Positions 15,183-23,708 of a DNA stretch of 64,000 bases are shown in pieces (position 1 is the stretch's first letter; each line of letters opens with the position of its first letter). A program made the position numbers and the translations under genes. Origin of the DNA: Hyphomicrobiales bacterium (GTDB lineage Bacteria > Pseudomonadota > Alphaproteobacteria > Rhizobiales > Rhizobiaceae). The notes below the pieces were generated by a model. The model was not told where the DNA came from and did not search any database. It saw nothing but the letters and a program-made list of their open reading frames with translations. The stretch spans positions 33,880-97,879 of the forward strand of contig UEGQ01000022.1 in assembly GCA_900466005.1 (NCBI GenBank), in the 5' to 3' direction.

Positions 15183-16358
15183 TCAGGCCGGAGTGAAGCC
15201 GCCGAGCCTGTCGGCGAGCGTCGCAATGGTTGCGGCGTCGGCATTGGCGAAGGCGAAACGCAGATAGGCCTCCTGACGCTCGCCGAAATAGGCGCCCGGC
15301 AGGCACAAGACACCAGCCTTCCTCGCCAGCATCTCCGCAATCTCGGCGGATGCCAGATCTCCGAAGGGATGCCGGATGAAGGCGAAATAGGCGCCGAGGG
15401 AGTCCATCTCCCATGCGGGAAGGCGCGCCATCACGGCCCGGAGCGCGGCCGCCCGGGCGAGGATTTCGGTACTGTTGGCGTTTCGCCATGGCTTCAGCGC
15501 CGGAATGGCCCTCGCGACGGCGACCTGTGGCGCGCGTGGCGCGCAGATCTGCAAATTATCCATGACCTTGGCGATCTCGGCGACCGTCCGTTCGCCGGCG
15601 GTGACGGCGCCGAGCCGGTGGCCGGGGATGCAGAACGACTTCGAGAAGGAATAGAGAAGGATGAGGTTTTCTTCCCATGCGGGCGCCGAAAGGAGCTCGT
15701 GCGGCCGTTCTCCCGCCGGCAGGAAGTCTCGATAGGTCTCGTCGAGAATGAGCCAAGCGCCGGCCGCACGGCAGAGCTCGAAGATGTCCTTCAGAAGCGG
15801 ACCCGGATAGACGGCGCCCGTCGGATTGTTGGGCGTGACGAGGGCGATCGCCTTCACGCCACGGGCGAGGACCTCCCGGACACGTTCCAGGCGCGGCACG
15901 AAGCCGTCGGCGGCGTCGAGCGGCAACAGTTCGCGCCCGATGCCGAGCATCGCGAGAGTCGTCTCCTGGTTGAAATAGAAGGGGTCGGTCAGCGCCACCC
16001 GGTCGCCGGCGCCGGCGATTGCCATCACGGCCGCCATGAAGGCCTGGTTGCAGCCGGAGGTGATATGGATGTTCGTGGCAGTGACGGGCGCGCCATAGGT
16101 TTCAGCCATCTCCTCGGCATAGGTTCCGCGCAGCACATCCTCGCCCTCGATCGGCCCGTAGCCGGCGGTTGCCCTGGATGCCGCGGCCTCGCCAAGCCAG
16201 GCGAGCATGTCGGGATGCGGCGGATAGCCGGGGACGGCCTGCGAGAGGTCGATCAGCGGTCCCGATGCCCCGTCATACGCGCGGCCCCAGGCGAAGACCG
16301 AAGGAACCGGCGGCGGAGATAGCCGGCATACGAGCGGATTGAAGGAGGCAGAGGGCAT
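15183..16358 (-). CDS. PLP-dependent class I/II aminotransferase
   Basis: The protein has 391 aa. It shows fold-type I features: GYGPIEGEDVLRGTYAEEM, ITSGCNQAFMAAVMAIAGAGDRVALTDPFYFN (~99-129), TPNNPTGAVYP (~175-185), ILDETYRDF (~204-212), and YSFSKSFCIPGHRLG with PLP lysine Lys240. The substrate cannot be read from sequence. It lies 23 bp downstream of a LysR gene in the same direction and near a divergent agmatinase/polyamine-type importer operon, so an amino acid or guanidino acid from that pathway is a fair guess. The ATG at 16358 has GAGG before it; a far longer in-frame extension runs into the LysR gene and was discarded. Confidence 0.87.
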   Translation of the reverse strand: MPSASFNPLVCRLSPPPVPSVFAWGRAYDGASGPLIDLSQAVPGYPPHPDMLAWLGEAAASRATAGYGPIEGEDVLRGTYAEEMAETYGAPVTATNIHITSGCNQAFMAAVMAIAGAGDRVALTDPFYFNQETTLAMLGIGRELLPLDAADGFVPRLERVREVLARGVKAIALVTPNNPTGAVYPGPLLKDIFELCRAAGAWLILDETYRDFLPAGERPHELLSAPAWEENLILLYSFSKSFCIPGHRLGAVTAGERTVAEIAKVMDNLQICAPRAPQVAVARAIPALKPWRNANSTEILARAAALRAVMARLPAWEMDSLGAYFAFIRHPFGDLASAEIAEMLARKAGVLCLPGAYFGERQEAYLRFAFANADAATIATLADRLGGFTPA

Positions 16359-16381
16359 GGTTCGTCGTCTTTCCAGTTTGC

Positions 16382-17422
16382 TTATCGCTTGTCGCTCTTG
16401 CGGCGGGGCTTGGTGGCAAGTGCGGCGCGCGGGTGAGGGCGTGCCGAAAACGTGCCGACCGGATCGGACTGCGCCGGTGTAGCGCGCGGCGCGCGGCTGC
16501 GGATGAGGTGGCGGGCCGACGTGCTCGGGCGGGAGAGCCGCTCGCTTTCGATGGTCGCGAACATCCAGTCGATGAAGACCTTGGCGATCGGGGCCGAACG
16601 CACCTCGTTGCGGCAGGTGACGTAGAAGGCGTCGGAGGCCGGAACCGAGAGGTCGAACGGGATAACGAGTTCGCCCGAGGCGATCAGGCTGCTTGCGGTG
16701 ATATTGTCGCCGAGCGCGATGCCCTGGCCGTGACGGGCGGCTTCGGTGGAGAGCCGCGCGTCGCTCATGAAGTGTTCTCTGAGCCGCGGCATGTCGAGCT
16801 GATCGGCGGCGGCAAGCCAGGTGTTCCACTCACGGCCGTCGTCGCCGTGCAGCAGGACGTGGTCGCGCAGATCGCGCACGGAGCGGAGAGGCCGGCTGTT
16901 GAGAAGCGTCGGGCTTGCGACGGGGAAGAGTTCGAGGCTGCTCCACAGCCGCGCCCAGCAATCCCGCCAGCTGCCCGGCCCGTAGAGGATGGCGACGTCG
17001 ATCTCCGGCGATTGCACGAGCGCGGCGTCGTTGCTGGAGGTAAGCGTCAGGCTGATCTCCGGATACTGCTCGCTGAAGGACCCCATGCGCGGGATCAGCC
17101 AGAGCGAGAGCAAGGCGGGGACGCAGGAGACGCGCAGGTTGCCGCTGGTCGAGGGACGGTTGACCAGAGCGGTCGCGGCGGCGATGCCTTCGAAGGCGGA
17201 GGAGACGGCAGGCAACAGCAGCGCCCCCTGCGGCGTCAGCTTGAGCCTGTTGCCGCCACGTTCGAACAGGCTCGCCTTCAGGCTTTCCTCGAGCGTCCTG
17301 ATCTGATGGCTCACCGCGCCGTGGGTCACCTTCAGTTCGCGGGCGGCGGCGGAAATCGAGCCGAGCCTTGCGGCGGCCTCGAAGGCGCGGAGCGGATTGA
17401 GCGGTGGCAGGCGCGCGGTCAT
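16382..17422 (-). CDS. LysR-type transcriptional regulator, GcvA-like
   Basis: The protein has 346 aa. The HTH is PPLNPLRAFEAAARLGSISAAARELKVTHGAVSHQIRTLEESLKASLFERGGNRLKLTPQG (~6-66), typical of the GcvA subgroup, followed by a substrate-binding domain (VSCVPALLSLWLIPRMGSFSEQYPEISLTL). An unusually long basic tail after ~300 (SRPSTSARHLIRSRAPRATPA...KPRRKSDKR) goes beyond the normal ~300-residue family length and looks disordered. It is divergent from the agmatinase-family gene, with palindromes between them (17435-17500), so it most likely controls that operon and its own aminotransferase neighbour. Confidence 0.88.
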   Translation of the reverse strand: MTARLPPLNPLRAFEAAARLGSISAAARELKVTHGAVSHQIRTLEESLKASLFERGGNRLKLTPQGALLLPAVSSAFEGIAAATALVNRPSTSGNLRVSCVPALLSLWLIPRMGSFSEQYPEISLTLTSSNDAALVQSPEIDVAILYGPGSWRDCWARLWSSLELFPVASPTLLNSRPLRSVRDLRDHVLLHGDDGREWNTWLAAADQLDMPRLREHFMSDARLSTEAARHGQGIALGDNITASSLIASGELVIPFDLSVPASDAFYVTCRNEVRSAPIAKVFIDWMFATIESERLSRPSTSARHLIRSRAPRATPAQSDPVGTFSARPHPRAALATKPRRKSDKR

Positions 17423-17434
17423 GGGCTCGATACT

Positions 17435-17500
17435 TGTGAATTTTTCTCACATGGATTGCTATTACATCGTCAATTGCATTTCCATCCCTTTTGTAGGGAT
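17435..17500. promoter_or_regulatory. Candidate operators between lysR and the agmatinase-family gene
   Basis: Two different 17-bp palindromes have the same geometry, with 5-bp arms and a 7-base spacer: TGTGA-ATTTTTC-TCACA (17435-17451), 12 bp from the LysR start, and ATCCC-TTTTGTA-GGGAT (17484-17500). A TAATGC at 17500-17505 could be the -10 box of the plus-strand operon. The geometry suits LysR regulators, but the two arm sequences differ, so they may bind different proteins. Confidence 0.45.
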
Positions 17501-17602
17501 AATGCTCAACATAGAGGCAGGGCCGAAGAATGCCCTTTTGAGAGCCATATCGTGGCCAGGCCGCGGACCCGCTTTCGAAACGGCGAGGAAAGGAACGACG
17601 AG

Positions 17603-18658
17603 ATGGCGTGGGATCCGGCGAAACTCGAGGCGCTCAGGGCGAGATACGGTGGCGACGGGGCCGGCGAGATTTTCGATCCGAAGTTCGCCAAGGTCGGCGC
17701 GAAGATCTTTTCGAACGGCACCCGGGCGGCTCCCTATGCCGGCGTGCCGACCTTCCTCAGCGCCCCGCATCGACAGGTCGACCCACAGGCCCCGGATTTC
17801 GGTGACCTGCAGGTGGCGATCGTAGGCGTGCCGATGGATCTCGGCGTTACCAACCGGCCGGGATCGCGGTTCGGGCCTCGGGCCCTGCGCAGCATCGACC
17901 GCATTGGCCCCTACAACCACGTGCTCGATTGCGCGCCGGTCTTCGACCTCAAGGTGGCGGACATCGGCGACGTGCCGTTTTCCAGCCGCTACCGGCTGGA
18001 GCTCAGCCACGAGGACATCGAACGCTATCTCTCGAAGATCGTCGACGCCGGCGTGATGCCGCTCTCGGTCGGCGGCGATCATTCGATCACCCAGTCGATC
18101 CTGAAGCCCATCGCCCGCAAGCATGGTCCGGTCGGGCTCGTGCACATCGACGCCCATTGTGATACCGGCGGGCCGTTCGACCAGTCGAAGTTCCATCACG
18201 GCGGCCCGTTCCGCAACGCGGTTCTCGACGGCACGCTCGATCCGACCCGCACGATCCAGATCGGCATCCGCGGCTCGGCGGAATATCTCTGGGAGTTCTC
18301 CTACGAGTCCGGGATGACCGTGATCCATGCCGAAGAGATCACCGGCCTCGGCATGCCGGCGATCATCGAGAAGACCAGGAAGATCATCGGCGACGGCCCG
18401 ACCTATCTCTCCTTCGACATCGACAGCCTCGATCCGTCGATCGCCCCGGGAACGGGCACGCCCGAGGTCGGCGGGCTCACTTCGCGCGAGGTGCTCGAAC
18501 TCATTCGCGGGCTGAAGGGGATGAACCTCGTCGGCGGCGACGTGGTGGAAGTGGCGCCGCAGTACGATGCAACCCACAACACGGCCCATGCCGGGGCGCA
18601 GGTTCTCTTCGAAATCCTGAGCCTAATGGTCTTCAGCCCGGCCGTCGCGAGGCGCTGA
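17603..18658 (+). CDS. Agmatinase-family ureohydrolase (agmatinase or guanidino-acid hydrolase)
   Basis: The protein has 351 aa. All three manganese-site blocks of the arginase/agmatinase family are present: SVGGDHSIT (His at ~159), HIDAHCDT (Asp and His at ~181-187) and SFDIDSLDPSIAPGTGTPEVGG (Asp at ~272 and 274). These enzymes split urea from a guanidino compound. The variant DAHCD (not DAHSD or DAHTD) and the ~40-residue N-terminal extension are typical of the longer guanidinobutyrase/guanidinopropionase-like group, so agmatine is not certain. The ATG at 17603 follows GAGGAAAGGA. It is the first gene of an operon with a polyamine-type ABC importer. Confidence 0.88.
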   Translation: MAWDPAKLEALRARYGGDGAGEIFDPKFAKVGAKIFSNGTRAAPYAGVPTFLSAPHRQVDPQAPDFGDLQVAIVGVPMDLGVTNRPGSRFGPRALRSIDRIGPYNHVLDCAPVFDLKVADIGDVPFSSRYRLELSHEDIERYLSKIVDAGVMPLSVGGDHSITQSILKPIARKHGPVGLVHIDAHCDTGGPFDQSKFHHGGPFRNAVLDGTLDPTRTIQIGIRGSAEYLWEFSYESGMTVIHAEEITGLGMPAIIEKTRKIIGDGPTYLSFDIDSLDPSIAPGTGTPEVGGLTSREVLELIRGLKGMNLVGGDVVEVAPQYDATHNTAHAGAQVLFEILSLMVFSPAVARR

Positions 18659-18751
18659 GCCGAAAGCAGGAAACAGGCGGGCTTGCGCGAAAACGCATCC
18701 CGGCTTCAACTGAGTGATGACAACCAGGAACCACATAAAGGGAACAAAGCC

Positions 18752-19840
18752 ATGACGAAATTTCTGCAGACTTCGATCAGCCGCCGCGGCGTGCTGGCCG
18801 GCTCGATCGCCGGTGCGGGCATGCTTGCGATGCCCTCCATCCTCAAGGCCCAGGACAAGTCGCTGAAGGTCGGCGTCTACGGCGGCTACTTCAAGGACTC
18901 GTTCGACAAGAACATCTTCCCGGAATTCACCAAGGCGACCGGGATCGCAATCGAATCCGTCGCCGAACCGACCGGGGAGGCCTGGCTCGTGCAGCTCGAG
19001 CAGGCCGCCAAGGCGGGCCAGGCGCCCGCCGACATTTCGATGATGTCGCAGGTTGCGATGCTGAAAGGTCAGGCGACCGATCTCTGGGCGCCGGTTGATC
19101 TCGGCAAGATCAAGAACGTCTCGAACCTCGTCGAACACTTCGTCAACAAGTATCCGGACGGCCGGGTCGCCGGTCTCGGCGCCGTCGCCTGGTACATCAC
19201 GCTCGTCACCAACACGGACGTCTACAAGGAACCGCCGACCTCTTGGTCAGCCCTCTGGGATCCGGCGAACGAGGACAAGCTCGGCCTGCTCGCGCTCGTC
19301 TCCAACTCCTTCCTGCTGGAGGTGACCGCGAAGACCTATTTCGGCGGCACCAACGCGCTCGACACCGAGGAAGGCATCCTGAAGGTGTTCGACAAGCTCG
19401 CCGAGGTGAAGCCGAACGTCCGTCTGTGGTATCGCGACGAGGCGCAGTTCGAGCAGGCGCTGAAATCGGGCGAGATCCCGATGGGGCAGTACTATCACGA
19501 CGTGACGGGGCTTGCCGCTTCGGAGGGCCATCCGGTCCGCTCCACCTTCCCGAAGGAAGGCGGCATTCTCGACTCCGGCTGCTGGGCGCTGTCGCGGGCT
19601 TCCGAAAAGTCGGAGGAAGCCCATGTCTTCATCGACTACATGTGCCAGCCCTCGATCCAGGCGACGCTGTCGCGCAAGGTCGGTACCGCGCCGACGGTCA
19701 AGCGCGACCTGCTCGACCTGACGGCGGAGGAATTCGCAGCCGTCTCCTCGGACATTGATCCGGTCATCCCGCGCTATGACCTTTACCAGACCAAGTCGGA
19801 TTGGCTGAACCAGAAGTGGACCGAACTGATCGTCGGCTGA
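18752..19840 (+). CDS. Extracellular solute-binding protein, polyamine (PotD/PotF) type, Tat-exported
   Basis: The protein has 362 aa. The N-terminus TSISRRGVLAGSIAGAGMLAMPSILKAQ carries a twin-arginine motif and hydrophobic core, so it is probably exported folded by Tat. The mature protein (LKVGVYGGYFKDSFDKNIFPEFTKATGIAIESV, QAPADISMMSQ, DTEEGILKVFDKLAEVKPNVRLWY) is of the family 1 ABC solute-binding class that includes PotD and the 2-aminoethylphosphonate and thiamine binders. Context with the ureohydrolase points to a guanidino compound or polyamine. The ATG at 18752 lies after AAAGGGAAC. It is separated from the ATPase gene by a RIME-like repeat. Confidence 0.88.
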   Translation: MTKFLQTSISRRGVLAGSIAGAGMLAMPSILKAQDKSLKVGVYGGYFKDSFDKNIFPEFTKATGIAIESVAEPTGEAWLVQLEQAAKAGQAPADISMMSQVAMLKGQATDLWAPVDLGKIKNVSNLVEHFVNKYPDGRVAGLGAVAWYITLVTNTDVYKEPPTSWSALWDPANEDKLGLLALVSNSFLLEVTAKTYFGGTNALDTEEGILKVFDKLAEVKPNVRLWYRDEAQFEQALKSGEIPMGQYYHDVTGLAASEGHPVRSTFPKEGGILDSGCWALSRASEKSEEAHVFIDYMCQPSIQATLSRKVGTAPTVKRDLLDLTAEEFAAVSSDIDPVIPRYDLYQTKSDWLNQKWTELIVG

Positions 19841-19851
19841 GAATGAAGCTT

Positions 19852-19972
19852 GCCCCTCACCCTGACCCTCTCCCCACAGGCGGGGAGAGGGGAGGCTGGC
19901 GCCGAGCGTACCGCTCGTTTCCTTCTCCCCGGTTCAACGGGGAGAAGGTGCCCGGCAGGGCGGATGAGGGGC
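19852..19972. repeat. RIME-like intergenic repeat element, copy A
   Basis: A ~120-bp element bounded by GCCCCTCA (19852-19859) and TGAGGGGC (19965-19972), with two strong internal hairpins: CCCTCTCCCC/GGGGAGAGGG (19866-19891) and CCTTCTCCCCG/CGGGGAGAAGG (19921-19948). The right half matches copy B (25318-25436) in reverse orientation. It lies between the binding-protein and ATPase genes of one operon, so it will be transcribed. Confidence 0.82.
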
Positions 19973-20094
19973 GGTCGCCTCGATGAGAGTCTTCTGCTTG
20001 AGCGTGCGATCGGATTGCGACACAATTCGCCGGTGCAATGATACCCCGGCGCGCAAGGGCCATGAGCCCAGACATATTTGACTTCGGAGACATG

Positions 20095-21126
20095 ATGTCC
20101 GGACTATCTCTCAACGGCGTCACCAAGCAATTCGGCCCCTTCACGGCCGTGGACGATGTGGCGCTCACCGTTCCGCACGGAACATTCGTCTGCATGCTCG
20201 GGCCATCCGGCTGCGGCAAGACGACCTTGCTCCGGATGATTGCCGGGCTCGACACGCCGACGAGCGGTGCGATCGTGCTCGACGGCGAGGACATCACCCG
20301 TGTGCCGACGCACAAGCGCAATCTCGGCATGGTGTTCCAGTCGCTGGCGCTCTTTCCGCATCTGACCGTCGGCGAGAACATCGCCTATCCGCTCAGGATC
20401 CGCGGCGTCGCCCGCGAGGCGCAGGCGAGGCGGGTCGAGGAACTCCTGTCGCTGATCCACTTGCCGGGCTATGCCGACAGGCCGGTGAACAAGCTTTCGG
20501 GCGGCCAGCGCCAGCGCGTGGCGATCGCCCGGGCGCTGGCGATCTCGCCAAAACTCTTCCTGCTCGACGAGCCGCTTTCGGCGCTCGATGCCAAGCTGCG
20601 TGAGGCGATGCAGGTCGAACTGCGCAAGCTGCAGCAACAGCTCGGCATCACGACCATTGTCGTCACCCACGACCAGCGCGAGGCGATGACCATGGCCGAC
20701 ACCGTGGTGGTGATGAACGGCGGCAAGATCCGCCAGGCGGCGAGCCCGATCGAGATCTACCGGAAGCCGACCGACCGCTTCGTCGCCGATTTCATCGGCT
20801 CGACCAATCTCCTGCCGCTCACAGTCGATGGCGGGCGCACGCTCGTCCTCGGCCAGCCGGTCGAAGGCATTGCCGCGCCGGGCCAGACCGTCTGCAGCCT
20901 CTCCGTCCGCCCGGAGGACATCCATCTGTCGGCGCCGGGTGCTGGCCGGCTTTCCGGCCGCGTCACCTTCATCCGCGATCTCGGCGGCACCATCGAGACC
21001 TTCGTGGACGTCCGCGGCACCGAACTCATCGCCGTCTCGACGCCGCGCGAGCGGCCGGCGGTCAGCGTCGGACAGGAGGTCGGCGTCATCATCGATCCGC
21101 AGACGGCCGTGGTGCTTGCCGCATGA
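20095..21126 (+). CDS. ABC transporter ATP-binding protein, PotA type
   Basis: The protein has 343 aa. It contains Walker A GPSGCGKTT (~38-46), Q-loop VFQSLALFPHLTV, signature LSGGQRQRVAIARAL, Walker B LFLLDEPLSALDAKLRE and the switch histidine in VVTHDQREA. After ~240 there is a TOBE-type domain (LSVRPEDIHLSAPG), as in PotA, FbpC and CysA. Three in-frame ATGs are close together (20062, 20092, 20095); the last is five bases from GGAG and gives the usual N-terminus MSGLSLNGVTKQFG. Its stop overlaps the first permease gene (ATGA). Confidence 0.92.
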   Translation: MSGLSLNGVTKQFGPFTAVDDVALTVPHGTFVCMLGPSGCGKTTLLRMIAGLDTPTSGAIVLDGEDITRVPTHKRNLGMVFQSLALFPHLTVGENIAYPLRIRGVAREAQARRVEELLSLIHLPGYADRPVNKLSGGQRQRVAIARALAISPKLFLLDEPLSALDAKLREAMQVELRKLQQQLGITTIVVTHDQREAMTMADTVVVMNGGKIRQAASPIEIYRKPTDRFVADFIGSTNLLPLTVDGGRTLVLGQPVEGIAAPGQTVCSLSVRPEDIHLSAPGAGRLSGRVTFIRDLGGTIETFVDVRGTELIAVSTPRERPAVSVGQEVGVIIDPQTAVVLAA

Positions 21127-21977
21127 GACGTGAACCGCCCCAGAAGGCGCTCGACTATGCGCCACTTATCTTTCCGGCGGGGATGCTGATCCTCTTCTTC
21201 GTCATCCCCTTCGGAACGATGATCGCCGTCAGCTTCTTCCAGCGTCAGCAGGGCGGCTTCTACGAGCCGGCCTTTGTCTTCGACAATTACGCGCGGTTCC
21301 TGTCGGCCTTCTTTGGCGGCGTGCTCGGCTTCTCGCTGCTGCTCGCGATGACAGTGGCCGTGGTCTGCGTGGTGCTGGGCCTGCCCTTTACCTACCTTCT
21401 CTCCCGCATGTCGCGGAAGGTGCAGGTGGTCTGGCTGGTGGCGCTGTTGTCGATCCTGTCGCTCTCCGAAGTCATCATCGGCTTTGCGTGGTCGACGCTG
21501 CTCTCTCGCACCGCCGGGCTATCGAACCTTCTCGTCATGCTCGGGATCATGGCGAAGCCGGTGGCGCTGATGCCGAATTTCGGGGCGGTGCTCACCGGCA
21601 TGGTTTATCAGGCGCTGCCCTACACGGTGCTGGTCCTCTATCCCGCCCTCGTGCGCCTTGACCCGACGCTGACGGAGGCGGCGCGCACGCTCGGCGCCTC
21701 GCCCGTCAGAGCTTTCCTGACCGTGGTGGTGCCGGCGCTTCGAAACACCATCATTGCCACGCTGATCATGGTCTTTATCTTTGCGCTCGGCAGCTATCTG
21801 CTGCCGCAGATCCTCGGTCGGCCGCAGCACTGGACGCTTTCCGTCCTCATCACCGACCAGGCGATCTACCAGTCGAACATGCCGTTCGCCGCGGCCATGG
21901 CCGTCTTCCTGGTGCTGGTGACGCTCGGCATGGTGGCGCTGACGCTTCTCGTCGGACGCAAGGGAGAGGCCGCATGA
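21123..21977 (+). CDS. ABC transporter permease, PotB type
   Basis: The protein has 284 aa with six predicted membrane segments (first at LIFPAGMLILFFVIPFGTMIAVSFF, ~15-40). The EAA loop is LTEAARTLGASPVRAFLTVVVPALRNTI (~180-207), where the ATPase docks. It resembles PotB/UgpA-type permeases of polyamine-class importers. The start overlaps the ATPase stop and its own stop overlaps the next permease start (ATGA at both junctions), so the three are translationally coupled. Confidence 0.92.
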   Translation: MRREPPQKALDYAPLIFPAGMLILFFVIPFGTMIAVSFFQRQQGGFYEPAFVFDNYARFLSAFFGGVLGFSLLLAMTVAVVCVVLGLPFTYLLSRMSRKVQVVWLVALLSILSLSEVIIGFAWSTLLSRTAGLSNLLVMLGIMAKPVALMPNFGAVLTGMVYQALPYTVLVLYPALVRLDPTLTEAARTLGASPVRAFLTVVVPALRNTIIATLIMVFIFALGSYLLPQILGRPQHWTLSVLITDQAIYQSNMPFAAAMAVFLVLVTLGMVALTLLVGRKGEAA

Positions 21978-22774
21978 GCCGCAATCTGACACGTCTCTAT
22001 TTCGTCCTGATCGCGATCTTCCTCGCCATGCCGATCGTGGTGGTTGCCGGGGTGTCGGTGAACGAGAAGCAGAGCCTGACCTTCCCGCCGCAGGGCTTTT
22101 CGCTTTCCTGGTACGGTGCGATCTTCACCGATCCGGGCTGGCGGGCAGCCCTGTTTTCCTCGGTTCTGCTGGCACTCGCCTCTGCGGCGCTCGCAGTCGC
22201 CATCGCCCTGCCGCTCTCCTGGTTCCTGTGGCGGCGGATCGCGCCCTGGGCGAATATCTTCCGGGTTCTCGGGATCGCACCCTTCACGCTGCCACCGGTC
22301 ATCACCGCGCTCGGGCTCCTGACCTTCTGGGCGGGGACGGGCTTCTACGGCCAGCCGTGGACGGCGGTCGTCGGGCACGCGATCTTCTTCGTGACCCTGC
22401 CGCTGGTGACGCTTTCCCTCGGATTTTCGGCGATCGACCGGTCGCTGGTCGAGGCGGCGGCGACCATGGGTGCCGATGACCGGACGGTGTTCCGGACCGT
22501 CGTCCTGCCGCTCATCCGGCCGTATCTGGTCTCGGGCTACGCCTTCGCCTTCGTGCTGTCGCTCAACGAGTACATCGTCGCCTACATGACGGTCGGCTTC
22601 ACCATGGAGACGCTGCCGATCAAGATCTTCAACGCGCTGCGCTACGGCTACACGCCGGTGATGGCCTCCGTCACCGTCCTCTTCGTCGCGGCGGCGGCGT
22701 TGATCTTCGGGCTGGTGGCGCGTTTCGGCGACCTGCCGAAGCTGCTCGGTGCCATGGCCACCGATGACCGCTGA
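21974..22774 (+). CDS. ABC transporter permease, PotC type
   Basis: The protein has 266 aa with six membrane segments, starting YFVLIAIFLAMPIVVVAGVSVN (~7-28). The EAA loop is LVEAAATMGADDRTVFRTVVLPLIRPYL (~157-184), typical of PotC. It pairs with the PotB-like permease upstream. It is the last gene of the operon and ends 30 bp from the convergent hydroxyacid dehydrogenase gene; no hairpin terminator is obvious in that gap. Confidence 0.92.
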   Translation: MSRNLTRLYFVLIAIFLAMPIVVVAGVSVNEKQSLTFPPQGFSLSWYGAIFTDPGWRAALFSSVLLALASAALAVAIALPLSWFLWRRIAPWANIFRVLGIAPFTLPPVITALGLLTFWAGTGFYGQPWTAVVGHAIFFVTLPLVTLSLGFSAIDRSLVEAAATMGADDRTVFRTVVLPLIRPYLVSGYAFAFVLSLNEYIVAYMTVGFTMETLPIKIFNALRYGYTPVMASVTVLFVAAAALIFGLVARFGDLPKLLGAMATDDR

Positions 22775-22804
22775 TCGTCGGCGACAATCGCCCCGAACCC
22801 AGTG

Positions 22805-23695
22805 TCAGGCCTGAAGGCCGCCGCGCAGCATCTCGATGATGGCGGAAAAGTCGCGCCCGCCCCGTCCCTGCTTTTCGAAGAGGGCATAGATTTGCGCGGC
22901 TTCTGCCCCGAGCGGGGTCGTCGCACCGGTCGAAAGTGCTGCGTCCTGGGCGAGCTTCAGGTCTTTCAGCATCAGCGCGGCGGCAAAGCCCGGCCTGTAG
23001 TCGTTGTTGGCGGGCGAGGTCGGGACGGGGCCGGGGACCGGACAATAGGTGTTCAGCGACCAGCACTGGCCGGAGGACGTCGAGGCGACATCGAACAGCG
23101 CCTGATGCGAGAGCCCCAGCGCCTCGCCGAGCACGAAAGCTTCGCAGACGCCGATCATGGAAATGCCGAGGATCATGTTGTTGCAGATTTTCGCTGCCTG
23201 CCCAGCGCCGTTGCCGCCGCAATGGACGATCTTGCGTCCCATGGCTTCGAGATGGGGCTTTGCGCGCTCGAACGCGTCCCCCGAGCCGCCGGCCATGAAG
23301 GTCAGCGTGCCGGCGGCCGCACCGCCGGTGCCGCCCGAGACGGGGGCGTCCAGCGAGGCGCAGCCCTTGCCGGCGGCAAGCTCATGGGCCTGGCGGGCGC
23401 TGTCGACGTCGATGGTCGAGCAGTCGATGAGGAGCGTGGAAGCCGGGACCGCCTTGACGAGTTCCCGCCAGACGGCGAGTACGTGCTCGCCCTTCGGCAG
23501 CATGGTGACGACGACGTCCGCACCTTCCGCAGCTTCCGCCAGCGAGGAGGCGGGGATGATGCCGTTTTCCGCCGCCGCCTTCAGGATCTCCGCGGAAAGG
23601 TCGAAGCCCCGGACCTCGTGCCCGGCCTTGACGAGATTGGCGGCCATCGGGCCGCCCATATTGCCCAGTCCGATGAATGCGATGGGTGCTGCCAC
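22805..23695 (-). CDS. mmsB: 3-hydroxyisobutyrate dehydrogenase or related beta-hydroxyacid dehydrogenase
   Basis: The protein has 296 aa. The N-terminal dinucleotide motif is IAFIGLGNMGGPMAANLVKAGHEVRGFD (~5-32), the substrate block DAPVSGGTGGAAAGTLTFMAGG (~117-138), and the catalytic lysine lies in GAGQAAKICNNMILGISMIGVCEAF (~167-191); these match MmsB/HIBADH closely. It oxidises 3-hydroxyisobutyrate to methylmalonate semialdehyde in valine breakdown. The GTG at 23695 (GTGGCAGCACCC) is preferred because GGAG lies eight bases upstream and the family starts there. It is the last gene after the liv-type operon and the GMC gene; with 3-hydroxyisobutyryl-CoA hydrolase (39816) and pcc/mcm it supports valine use. 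Confidence 0.85.
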   Translation of the reverse strand: MAAPIAFIGLGNMGGPMAANLVKAGHEVRGFDLSAEILKAAAENGIIPASSLAEAAEGADVVVTMLPKGEHVLAVWRELVKAVPASTLLIDCSTIDVDSARQAHELAAGKGCASLDAPVSGGTGGAAAGTLTFMAGGSGDAFERAKPHLEAMGRKIVHCGGNGAGQAAKICNNMILGISMIGVCEAFVLGEALGLSHQALFDVASTSSGQCWSLNTYCPVPGPVPTSPANNDYRPGFAAALMLKDLKLAQDAALSTGATTPLGAEAAQIYALFEKQGRGGRDFSAIIEMLRGGLQA

Positions 23696-23708
23696 GAGGT
23701 GTCTCCTT

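Noticed and set aside
16359..16829. In-frame extension of the aminotransferase gene into the LysR gene
   Set aside because: It overlaps the LysR coding sequence in another frame; the normal aminotransferase length is obtained from the ATG at 16358.
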